From an uncultured Lachnospiraceae bacterium (GTDB taxonomy: Bacteria; Bacillota; Clostridia; Lachnospirales; Lachnospiraceae), in contig CAJUCG010000196.1 of assembly GCA_910585065.1 (NCBI GenBank), forward strand, positions 1-6,550: a stretch of DNA of 6,550 nucleotides, read 5' to 3'. The notes under the pieces were generated by a model. It did not search any database. It was not told where the DNA came from and worked only from the letters and a program-made list of their open reading frames with translations. The position numbers were made by a program, and so were the translations under genes. The number at the start of each line of letters is the position of its first letter. The first letter of the stretch is position 1. Below are positions 1-4,803 of this stretch, piece after piece.

Positions 1-1
1 A

Positions 2-97
2 TCAAAGTTAGGAGCTCATGGAGTATATGAAACTACATTATACGATATGATAATTTTTTATGGTGCAGGTTACTATAATGTATATACGGAAAAATAA
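2..97 (+). CDS. C-terminal end of an unidentified protein (5' end outside window)
   Basis: An open frame enters from the left edge and runs 31 codons to TAA at 95-97. The tail reads like real protein, with the segment YDMIIFYGAGYYNVYTEK rich in aromatic residues and glycine. The other two plus-strand frames hit stops within ten codons. I do not recognise the family. The compact aromatic C-terminus followed by a gene for a small membrane protein would fit the end of a secreted or polymorphic-toxin-type protein, but this is only a guess. A stem-loop at 117-146 follows the stop and could mark the end of its transcript. Confidence 0.45.
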   Translation, partial: SKLGAHGVYETTLYDMIIFYGAGYYNVYTEK

Positions 98-116
98 TAT
101 ATAACTTAACAATATT

Positions 117-146
117 TTAAGGGACTTATTAAAATAAGTTCCTTAA
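117..146 (+). terminator. Stem-loop after the partial gene, possible terminator
   Basis: Arms 117-130 and 133-146 (TTAAGGGACTTATT and AATAAGTTCCTTAA) are complementary over 14 positions with a single G-U pair; the central A/T pairs open to make the loop. It lies 19 bases after the stop of the partial gene and about 50 bases before the next start. There is no clean T-run after it (the next bases are AGTATTAG), so termination is plausible but not typical. Confidence 0.4.
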
Positions 147-199
147 AGTATTAGTTTGATCCTTTTTGCTTAAAATGGGTTGGTAAGGGAGAACTTAAT

Positions 200-763
200 A
201 TGCAGAAAAACAAAAATTTAAAATTTTTTTGGAAAAAGCATTCTATTGTTTTTTCATGTATTATGGCAGTATTATTATGTTTGATTATTTTTTTGTTTTG
301 GTATTCACGTTCTCGAACATATTCGGGAAATATTACGGTTGAGTCGGAAGATGGGGAAATCCTTAATATCCGGTTGGAATTGAATGCCCGCAGGAATCTC
401 TTGAAACCGGAAGAATTCGGAGGAAGTATATTTATTGACGGGGAAGAGTACATCAGTGCATTTTTTGTTGAAAATAAAGAAGCTAAAGAACATCCTGTTG
501 ATCCAACAAGCAGTTATGCGGAACTTGCCAGCTTGTATGTTCCATACGACAGAGGAAATTGGTTGAAAAACTTACAGGCAAAAATAGAAGGAGAAAAATG
601 GGTTCCATTTTTTGTATTAAAGAACCAGGAAAGTACAAAAAATACAATTAGAATCGAGAATTTTCCTGAATTATTTAAACAAAAGTCGCCAGAAAAATGT
701 AATATTGTCGTTCATAAAGATGAAAAAATTTATACCATAAAAGAAGTTGTAGAGAAAAATTGA
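200..763 (+). CDS. Single-pass membrane protein with extracytoplasmic domain, 187 aa, function unknown
   Basis: The start ATG at 200 is preceded by AAGGGAG at 185-191 with an 8-base gap. Residues 1-14 are basic (KNKNLK, WKKH), residues about 16-35 form one strongly hydrophobic helix (core AVLLCLIIFLFWY), and basic residues follow (SRSR). The remaining 150 or so residues are hydrophilic, with beta-strand-like alternation (SGNITVESEDGEILNIRLEL; GSIFIDGEEYISAFF), and lack cysteines apart from one near the C-terminus. The protein is therefore probably an N-terminally anchored one with its domain outside the cell. I do not recognise the domain. Topology resembles the 210-residue protein at 2029, including a shared C-L-I-I-hydrophobic core in the membrane segment, but the soluble parts are not visibly alike. 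An uncleaved anchor is more likely than a signal peptide because no cleavage site is evident. Confidence 0.85.
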   Translation: MQKNKNLKFFWKKHSIVFSCIMAVLLCLIIFLFWYSRSRTYSGNITVESEDGEILNIRLELNARRNLLKPEEFGGSIFIDGEEYISAFFVENKEAKEHPVDPTSSYAELASLYVPYDRGNWLKNLQAKIEGEKWVPFFVLKNQESTKNTIRIENFPELFKQKSPEKCNIVVHKDEKIYTIKEVVEKN

Positions 764-780
764 GTTATTAAAAAGATAAC

Positions 781-833
781 ATAACAAGAAAACGCTTCTT
801 GTATTTTCTGCTCAAGCATCGTTTTCTTGTTAT
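781..833 (+). terminator. Perfect 14-bp inverted repeat, candidate terminator of the 187-aa gene
   Basis: ATAACAAGAAAACG at 781-794 is exactly complementary to 820-833 (CGTTTTCTTGTTAT), with a 25-base loop. It sits 17 bases after the stop of the gene at 200-763. The 3' arm is itself T-rich and is followed by TTGGCAG rather than a T-run, so it may work as a weak terminator, or as an RNA 3'-end stabilising stem. Confidence 0.5.
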
Positions 834-919
834 TTGGCAGAAATTTTGTATAAAAGTTTAGAGGTTTTTGCTGGCTGCTCAAAGAACAAAAGCAATTATA
901 TTATTTTTCTCTTATACCA

Positions 920-985
920 GTGGATATTTTAATATCATAACCGTTAGATTCCAAAATTTGACAAATATATAGATTAGGGCGTGAA
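920..985 (-). repeat. Partial copy of the minus-strand repeat also present at 1650-1693
   Basis: The 26-base stretch ATAACCGTTAGATKCCAAAATTTGAC occurs here (about 937-962) and at about 1651-1676, differing at the base marked K, with weaker similarity continuing for roughly 15 bases. Read on the minus strand both copies translate in a consistent way: CQILESNGYDIKIS here and GQILASNGYNSKTF in the other. Here the frame then runs to a stop after STGIREK. The agreement at the protein level suggests both are debris of one small-gene family rather than a non-coding repeat. The family was not recognised. Confidence 0.5.
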
Positions 986-1198
986 ATTAGAAATTATTGG
1001 AAAATCCACTCACCAATTTGCTTACTTGAAAAAGCAGAAAAAAAAGATTAGAATAAAGACAGTTTCCGGGAATTTACAAGAGATATAATTAGAATACCAG
1101 TTTCAGTAAATAATTATGAAACGGATGAAAAAATAATGTTCCAACACTTTATTAATCGTGTTATGTTTATCATGTGTGATGCCCGAAATAAAAGATAA
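962..1198 (+). pseudogene. Broken reading frame, remnant of an unidentified protein
   Basis: One plus-strand frame (codons starting at 962) reads like protein for 77 residues but is interrupted by TAG at 1049-1051 and lacks a start codon and ribosome site. Before the stop it gives REIRNYWKIHSPICLLEKAE; after it FREFTRDIIRIPVSVNN and MFQHFINRVMFIMCDARNKR, ending at TAA 1196-1198. The mixture of charged and hydrophobic residues looks like decayed coding sequence and not random AT-rich DNA. The first eight or so codons overlap the minus-strand repeat, so the true remnant may begin near 985. The family is unknown to me. Confidence 0.35.
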
Positions 1199-1215
1199 CC
1201 TGTAAATTAAACAAT

Positions 1216-1290
1216 ATTTACAGAAAATTTGTAAAAGTAGAATTTTTTGATAAAGAGGAAAATCTTGTGAAAACAATTATTGGAGATTAA
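1216..1290 (+). pseudogene. 3'-terminal fragment of a paralogue of the 210-aa membrane protein gene
   Basis: The last 25 codons match the end of the gene at 2029-2661. By hand count 61 of 75 bases agree with 2587-2661, and 17 of 24 residues are identical: YRKFVKVEFFDKEENLVKTI here against YREFVKAEFFDAEGNLVETI there, both followed by a short Gly-Asp tail and TAA. Upstream of about 1213 the similarity stops and the same frame has a stop at 1189-1191, so only the extreme 3' end survives. The differences are spread out, as expected of an old paralogue, and are not those of a recent duplication. It shows that the locus once held at least two members of this family. Confidence 0.75.
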
Positions 1291-1357
1291 TATATGGATA
1301 ATATCAGATAAATATGGGTACTTACTTTGATAGAGATATAAATATTTTTGCTCAGCT

Positions 1358-1421
1358 CAAACAGTTTCCTACTTATAAGAAAAGCGGAAAGAAGAGTAAA
1401 TATAGATATAGGAGCTGTTTG
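1358..1421 (+). other. Long-range stem just upstream of terminator copy 1
   Basis: CAAACAG (1358-1364) pairs with CTGTTTG (1415-1421), and TCCTA (1367-1371) with TAGGA (1409-1413), giving 7+5 bp around a small internal loop (TT opposite G). The 37-base loop is A-rich. It ends nine bases before the terminator stem at 1431. It may be part of a structured transcript that ends at 1485, or remains of a mobile element end. Confidence 0.35.
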
Positions 1422-1430
1422 TCTGATATT

Positions 1431-1485
1431 CTCTCCCTAGCAGGAAAACAAAAACATTTGCTCCACTCCTGCGGGGAGAGTTTTT
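1431..1485 (+). terminator. Intrinsic terminator, repeat copy 1
   Basis: CTCTCCC (1431-1437) pairs with GGGAGAG (1474-1480), and GCAGGA (1440-1445) with TCCTGC (1467-1472), with a T-G pair and one bulged A between. TTTTT follows at 1481-1485. It is a convincing plus-strand intrinsic terminator although no intact gene lies just upstream. It shares about 60 bases of sequence (from TTTGTCTG at 1418) with the hairpin at 1710-1773. Confidence 0.75.
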
Positions 1486-1495
1486 AAGTCCTTTC

Positions 1496-1749
1496 TTATA
1501 CTGGCAACGATTCTCTTCGTTTAAGGATTGCCATAATCTCTTCGCCGGATTTATCTGTCATATCTGAGAGATGTTTCGCAGTATAGCCCTTTTTGTGTAA
1601 GCGTTTAATACTTGAATATATTATTCGATATATTTGAATGTTTTAGAATTATAACCGTTAGATGCCAAAATTTGACCGATGATAATCAGGCTATTGAAAT
1701 TTGTCTGGTACACACACTCCCCGCAGGAAAATAAAGAGATTTGCTCCAT
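1496..1749 (-). pseudogene. Frameshifted remnant of a small minus-strand gene, family unknown
   Basis: Two minus-strand frames together read like one protein. The first starts at ATG 1749-1747 (MEQISLFSCGECVYQTNF), continues SLIIIGQILASNGYNSKTFK and stops at TAA 1623-1621. The second frame, ending at TAA 1498-1496, gives KRLHKKGYTAKHLSDMTDKS then GEEIMAILKRRESLPV. A stop plus a shift in an A-run (near 1585) separate them, so the gene appears dead. No ribosome site precedes the ATG, and the 5' part lies inside the terminator repeat, so the original start may have been elsewhere. The segment GQILASNGY recurs in the repeat at 920-985. I cannot assign a function. Confidence 0.5.
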
Positions 1750-1773
1750 TTCTGCAAAGAGTGTGTGTTTTTT
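1710..1773 (+). terminator. Intrinsic terminator, repeat copy 2
   Basis: ACACACACTC (1710-1719) pairs perfectly with GAGTGTGTGT (1759-1768); after a CCC/AAA internal loop, GCAG (1723-1726) pairs with CTGC (1752-1755). A run of six T ends at 1773. The upper stem and loop (GCAGGAAAA, ATTTGCTCCA) match copy 1, while the lower stem is different yet still paired. Confidence 0.75.
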
Positions 1774-1881
1774 GATTCACTGGACAGAAATGAAAGATTA
1801 GTATTTCCAAAGTAGATCAAACCACTTTTCCTTGATTTAAAATTTTTCTTGATAAATTATATCAAAATAGTAAAAAAACTC

Positions 1882-1910
1882 TTGAAATCATATAATAAAT
1901 ATGATATAAT
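1882..1910 (+). promoter_or_regulatory. Sigma-A promoter for the 210-aa protein and lipoprotein genes
   Basis: TTGAAA at 1882-1887 and TATAAT at 1905-1910 are separated by exactly 17 bases in very AT-rich DNA. Transcription would start near 1917, leaving a leader of about 110 nt before the start at 2029. This is close to the consensus, so expression is probably not activator dependent. Confidence 0.8.
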
Positions 1911-1944
1911 TTACAAAAAAAGACCATTTTCGACTGGATATAAG

Positions 1945-1979
1945 TTGCAATATGGTTGTTTTGCAAGAAGAACCTGCAA
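1945..1979 (+). other. Stem-loop in the 5' leader of the 210-aa gene
   Basis: TTGCA (1945-1949) pairs with TGCAA (1975-1979), and GGTT (1954-1957) with AACC (1971-1974), with an ATAT bulge; two or three further T-A pairs extend the inner stem. No T-run follows, so it is not a terminator. It could affect RNA stability or be accidental. Confidence 0.3.
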
Positions 1980-2028
1980 TTATAGAAGGGAAGATTATTT
2001 TAAAAGTGTAGCTATTTTTTGGGGATAA

Positions 2029-2661
2029 ATGATGAAAAAAAGATTAAAATGGATATTTTTAGGAAGTATCATTGCTTGTTTGATTATTATTTTTCTTTGT
2101 CTATTTACGTTCCTTTCAAGAACAATAGATGCTGGAGAGATGAAACAATATTGCGTAGACAATACAAAAATCAGTGCAACTTCATTTGATAATATGCGGC
2201 ATACCAAATACAATAAAGAAAATAGGATAGAATATTCGTTTTGGGTAGCTGAGGATGGGTTATCCGATCAACAGGAGCTATTTATATTTCAGCAAGTTCA
2301 ATTTGGACCGATAAAGAGAACGACAAGATGGGATCGATTTCATTTTGCTTATCATGCGTCAAGCAGTGCGGATGAAATTGTCAGCCGTGTGTGGTTTACT
2401 CCGCGCGATACCGGAAATAAGAAGCAATCCGTAAATTGGATGGTATTTTATTCGTCAAACAAGCATCATATTTCCCATATCGATATTACAATTAAGGAAG
2501 ATGGTAAAGTGCGTATTTTGGAACCAGGAGCAGCAACAGAGATGGCATTTGTCGTTGTTCTTTCCGATCTGGGAACACAGGATGGTGTTTACCGAGAATT
2601 TGTAAAAGCTGAATTTTTTGATGCGGAAGGAAATCTTGTGGAGACGATTGTTGGAGATTAA
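2029..2661 (+). CDS. Single-pass membrane protein with extracytoplasmic domain, 210 aa, function unknown
   Basis: Two ATG codons are adjacent at 2029 and 2032. GGGG at 2021-2024 is only 4 bases from the first but 7 from the second, so the second may be the real start; the product changes by one residue. Residues 1-7 are basic (MMKKRLK), residues about 8-29 form one hydrophobic helix (IFLGSIIACLIIIFLCLFTF), and the rest is a soluble domain of about 180 residues with strand-rich segments such as RIEYSFWVAED, VNWMVFYSSN and HISHIDITIKEDGKVRILEP, ending in FVKAEFFDAEGNLVETI. An N-terminal anchor with the domain outside the cell is the simplest reading. The family was not recognised. A fragment of a paralogue lies at 1216-1290. 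It has its own promoter at 1882 and the lipoprotein gene follows after 35 bases without a terminator, suggesting co-transcription. Confidence 0.88.
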   Translation: MMKKRLKWIFLGSIIACLIIIFLCLFTFLSRTIDAGEMKQYCVDNTKISATSFDNMRHTKYNKENRIEYSFWVAEDGLSDQQELFIFQQVQFGPIKRTTRWDRFHFAYHASSSADEIVSRVWFTPRDTGNKKQSVNWMVFYSSNKHHISHIDITIKEDGKVRILEPGAATEMAFVVVLSDLGTQDGVYREFVKAEFFDAEGNLVETIVGD

Positions 2662-2696
2662 ATAATTATAGTTTTTTGATTTTTTAGGAGGAAAGT

Positions 2697-3614
2697 ATGA
2701 TGAAAGGGAAAAAATTTAGTTTTTTAATGTATTGTGCTTGCCTGATTATTTTTTGTGTTGGCTGTGGAAAAAAAGAAGAGATAGGAGGGGGAAGCGTCCG
2801 ATTTAATGATATTTCTGTAGAAATTATAGAGGAGGATAACGATATTTTGTTTGCTCACAGCAAAGACAAATTTTTTATGCAGACAGTGGAGATCCCTTTT
2901 TTAAATAATTGTGCGGTATATGAGGGAAAAATTTATCGTGTGTCTTACCGGGAAGGAACCAGCGGACTTTTGTCAACCGGGGGAATCTACACCATTGACT
3001 GGGAGGATCTACGGGACAGCAAAAATAAAAAAGAAATATTGGAATTAGCGGGAATGGAAGATGGGGAGGATATCGAAGACGCGCTTATCAATGAGGGACT
3101 TTTATATTGTTCCTGGAAGACAGGAAAAGAGGAGATAAAATCCGCTGTGGTAGAATTGGAATCGGGGACAGTTACTGAATTTTCTGTGCCATCGGGAAGA
3201 CGGGTGGAGGCGGTAACTACATCCGGTTACTACTATTTGGATGAGGGAAAGATATATTTTGTAAAGTTTAAGGATGCGAAAGAAAAATTATTTTTGGAGA
3301 TGGATGAGCAGGTACAGGGCTTATACAAGGATGGGGATGATCTTTGTGCATTTGTAGAGCAGGATGGAGGAATTTCCCTGCTTGTACTGGGAGAAAAAGG
3401 GAAAGTGAAAAAAAGGTACGATGAATTGGAAAAAGTGGAGGGGTTACAAAATGGAACTTCCCCTATATTACTTCGTGAGAAGGAAGGCATTTTGTATTAT
3501 ATGATAACCGCAAAAAAAGAGGGAACTTCTTATAATACATGGCTGATTTGCGCAGATTTAGAGAAGGGAACAAGAGAGAATTGCGGGGGATGGTATACTC
3601 CTATTTCAGAATAA
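2697..3614 (+). CDS. Secreted lipoprotein of 305 aa, possible beta-propeller-like domain
   Basis: AGGAGG at 2686-2691 precedes two adjacent ATG codons (2697 and 2700), 5 and 8 bases away; the second is spaced better. The N-terminus has the shape of a lipoprotein signal: basic KGKK, a hydrophobic core (FLMYCACLIIFCVG) and Cys23 followed by GKKEE. The lipobox is C-V-G-C, with Cys instead of the usual Leu at -3, so lipidation is likely but not certain. The mature part of about 280 residues alternates strand-like segments and acidic turns (YYYLDEGKIYFVKF, DDLCAFVEQDGGISLLVL, GILYYMITAKKEG), which resembles proteins of the repeated-blade type, but I see no repeat clear enough to prove it. It probably sits on the outer face of the membrane, co-expressed with the membrane protein upstream. 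Function unknown. Confidence 0.88.
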   Translation: MMKGKKFSFLMYCACLIIFCVGCGKKEEIGGGSVRFNDISVEIIEEDNDILFAHSKDKFFMQTVEIPFLNNCAVYEGKIYRVSYREGTSGLLSTGGIYTIDWEDLRDSKNKKEILELAGMEDGEDIEDALINEGLLYCSWKTGKEEIKSAVVELESGTVTEFSVPSGRRVEAVTTSGYYYLDEGKIYFVKFKDAKEKLFLEMDEQVQGLYKDGDDLCAFVEQDGGISLLVLGEKGKVKKRYDELEKVEGLQNGTSPILLREKEGILYYMITAKKEGTSYNTWLICADLEKGTRENCGGWYTPISE

Positions 3615-3653
3615 ATCTTATATTAGAAATTTGAAAAAATTTTTCCAAAAAGC

Positions 3654-3682
3654 TTGACAGGAAGAAAACAATATGTTATCCT
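3654..3682 (+). promoter_or_regulatory. Promoter of the infC-rpmI-rplT operon
   Basis: TTGACA (3654-3659) and TATCCT (3677-3682) are 17 bases apart. A-tract and T-tract runs at 3631-3650 (GAAAAAATTTTTCC) just upstream could act as an UP element. The start of transcription would be near 3689, giving a leader of nearly 300 nt before the infC start. This separates the operon from the lipoprotein gene that ends at 3614. Confidence 0.8.
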
Positions 3683-3688
3683 GTAAAG

Positions 3689-3830
3689 GCTGTGAATAAA
3701 AAGCAGAGCAACCACTCTCACCCTCCGCAAATGAGCAAAAGGGTTTATATTTATCGTTCATGGCTGATTTTTGTGTGGGGATCAGTCCGTGAGATAGGAG
3801 TGGATAAGCGGTTGCTGATCCACTTTTTTT
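3689..3830 (+). ncRNA. Structured infC operon leader with intrinsic terminator, L20-leader type
   Basis: The leader ends in a terminator: AGTGGAT (3799-3805) pairs with ATCCACT (3818-3824), AGC (3807-3809) with GCT (3814-3816), loop GGTT, followed by T to 3830. Competing pairings are visible. GGATCAG (3779-3785) is complementary to CTGATCC (3815-3821), the 3' arm of the terminator. AGCAACC (3707-3713) is complementary to GGTTGCT (3810-3816), and CCACTC (3712-3717) to GAGTGG (3798-3803). In Bacillus subtilis the infC-rpmI-rplT leader is the site where ribosomal protein L20 represses the operon by premature termination. Position, operon and structure all fit, but membership of that RNA family is inferred from context and was not tested by a covariance model. 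Confidence 0.7.
3799..3830 (+). terminator. Leader terminator (attenuator) upstream of infC
   Basis: Stem AGTGGAT/ATCCACT, an A-G mismatch, AGC/GCT, a GGTT loop, then a T-run at 3824-3830. It lies about 150 bases before the infC start and inside its transcript, so it must be conditional. Confidence 0.8.
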
Positions 3831-3978
3831 AGGCGCGCAAGCGGGAGAAAAAAATCTCCCCTGCTCGATTTTTGGCACGCCGATACAGAGGAATTCTACA
3901 GCGTGTTGGGGGCTGACTGCCTGGGGAAATAAAACCGCAGCGGCCAAAAGTAGAAGGGAATTTTGGAGGTGCAAGACT
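3831..3978 (+). other. Readthrough part of the infC leader
   Basis: Directly after the attenuator, GGCG-GC (3832-3838) pairs with GC-CGCC (3875-3881 region), enclosing a perfect hairpin GGGAGA (3843-3848)/TCTCCC (3855-3860) with an A6 loop. The rest is G-rich up to the ribosome site. The nested arms suggest a further folded domain in the full-length mRNA, of unknown role. Confidence 0.4.
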
Positions 3979-3981
3979 ATT
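3965..3981 (+). promoter_or_regulatory. Ribosome site that fixes an AUU start for infC
   Basis: GGAGGT at 3965-3970 is 8 bases from ATT at 3979-3981 but 20 bases from the first in-frame ATG (3991). The spacing therefore selects AUU. infC genes of many bacteria use AUU, which IF3 itself discriminates against. Confidence 0.82.
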
Positions 3982-4485
3982 AGCGAATTAATGATTAATG
4001 AGCAGATCAGGGACAGAGAAATCCGTCTGATCGGAGAAAACGGAGAGCAGTTAGGCATTATGTCGGCGAGGGAAGCATATAAGCTGGCGCAGGAGGCGGA
4101 GCTTGATCTGGTGAAGATTGCACCGACCGCGAAGCCGCCAGTATGCAAGATTATCGATTACGGCAAGTATAAGTATGAGATGCTGCGCAAGGAAAAAGAA
4201 GCGAGGAAGAAGCAGAAAACAACAGAGATCAAAGAAATTCGTCTCTCACCAAATATTGATGAGAATGATTTGAATACGAAGGCGAATCAGGCGAGAAAAT
4301 TTATCACAAAGGGCGACAAAGTAAAGGTATCCCTTAGATTTCGCGGCCGTGAGATGGCGCATATGAATTCTAGCAGGCAGATACTTGACAATTTTGTTGA
4401 AAAGCTTTCGGATATCGCTATTTTGGAGAAGCCTGCAAAGGTGGAGGGCCGGAGTATGATTATATTCCTGAGCGAGAAGCGTTGA
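3979..4485 (+). CDS. infC: Translation initiation factor IF-3, with AUU start
   Basis: IF3 binds the 30S subunit, keeps it apart from 50S and checks the start codon and initiator tRNA. The product is 168 residues when started at ATT 3979 (M-S-E-L-M-I-N-E-Q-I-R), the usual length for the family; starting at the ATG at 3991 would drop four residues and leave the ribosome site 20 bases away. The N-terminal domain carries the hallmark segments NEQIRDREIRLIGENGEQLG, EAYKLAQEAELDLVKIAP and PPVCKIIDYGKYKYE, followed by a lysine-rich linker helix (RKEKEARKKQK) and a C-terminal domain (EIRLSPNIDENDL, KVKVSLRFRGREMAH, MIIFLSEK). It is the first gene of the operon with rpmI and rplT. Two control layers are visible: the attenuator in the leader and the AUU codon, which should give autogenous control. 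Confidence 0.97.
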   Translation: MSELMINEQIRDREIRLIGENGEQLGIMSAREAYKLAQEAELDLVKIAPTAKPPVCKIIDYGKYKYEMLRKEKEARKKQKTTEIKEIRLSPNIDENDLNTKANQARKFITKGDKVKVSLRFRGREMAHMNSSRQILDNFVEKLSDIAILEKPAKVEGRSMIIFLSEKR

Positions 4486-4520
4486 TATTTTAAAAATGCG
4501 CGAATACCGTTAATGACATT

Positions 4521-4550
4521 TTGACAGAGTCAGGATGTGTTAAATAAAAA
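4521..4550 (+). promoter_or_regulatory. Weak candidate promoter inside the operon, before rpmI
   Basis: TTGACA at 4521-4526 is consensus, and AT-rich TAAATAAAAA follows at 4541-4550, but no good -10 lies at 17 bases; the nearest (TAAAAA, 18-base gap) is poor. The 95-base gap between infC and rpmI could also simply be an untranslated spacer. Confidence 0.25.
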
Positions 4551-4580
4551 GGGCAAAGGCCATATAAAGGAGGAATTACC

Positions 4581-4778
4581 ATGCCGAAATTAAAGACGAG
4601 CAGAGCAGCAGCGAAGCGTTTTTCAAAGACCGCTACTGGAAAATTAAAAAGATTCAAAGCTGGCAAGCAGCATATCTTAACCAAGAAGTCCCAAAAGACC
4701 AAGAGGAATTTGCGCAAGGCGGCAATGACCGACTCGACAAATGTTAAGAATATGAAGAAGATTTTACCGTATCTGTAA
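4581..4778 (+). CDS. rpmI: 50S ribosomal protein L35
   Basis: A small, very basic protein of 65 residues, the family length, with the typical start MPKLKTSRAAAKRF and the segments FSKTATGKLKRFKAGKQHI and LTKKSQKTKRNLRKA. It is a component of the large ribosomal subunit. AAAGGAGG ends at 4573, 7 bases before the ATG. It lies 95 bases after infC and 25 bases before rplT, the conserved order. Its expression is expected to follow the common leader. Confidence 0.98.
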   Translation: MPKLKTSRAAAKRFSKTATGKLKRFKAGKQHILTKKSQKTKRNLRKAAMTDSTNVKNMKKILPYL

Positions 4779-4803
4779 TGCGGCGTAAAGGAGGGAAACG
4801 AAA

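Larger units (their letters stand above)
764..2028. other. Gene-poor, AT-rich interval of about 1.26 kb filled with decayed sequence
   Basis: No intact gene with a ribosome site is visible here until the promoter at 1882. What can be recognised, left to right: an inverted repeat (781-833); a short repeat with coding sense on the minus strand (about 920-985); a broken plus-strand frame (962-1198); a fragment of the 210-aa gene family (1216-1290); a stem (1358-1421); terminator copy 1 (1431-1485); a frameshifted minus-strand remnant (1496-1749); terminator copy 2 (1710-1773); and a promoter (1882-1910). The stretches 841-920 and 1291-1350 hold nothing I can support, and 1774-1880 is simply AT-rich upstream DNA. 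Confidence 0.7.

Noticed and set aside
74..79. TATAAT as -10 of a promoter for the 187-aa gene
   Set aside because: No acceptable -35 at 16-18 bases, no extended -10, and it lies inside the partial upstream coding region.
1314..1487. Open frame of 57 codons on the plus strand starting at ATG 1314
   Set aside because: No ribosome site, and the frame runs through a stem and the whole of terminator copy 1, ending in its T-run; the composition looks like translated repeat.
764..2028. CRISPR array or tRNA gene in the gene-poor region
   Set aside because: The repeats are only two copies, far apart and unequal, and no cloverleaf-forming segment was seen.
3631..3648. Palindrome TTGAAAAAATTTTTCCAA as terminator of the lipoprotein gene
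   Set aside because: It is purely A/T apart from a few bases, has no loop and no T-run after it; an UP element or bent DNA ahead of the infC promoter fits better.
3618..4148. Long minus-strand frame of 176 codons across the infC leader
   Set aside because: It is antisense to the leader and the start of infC, without a ribosome site; infC on the plus strand is unmistakable.
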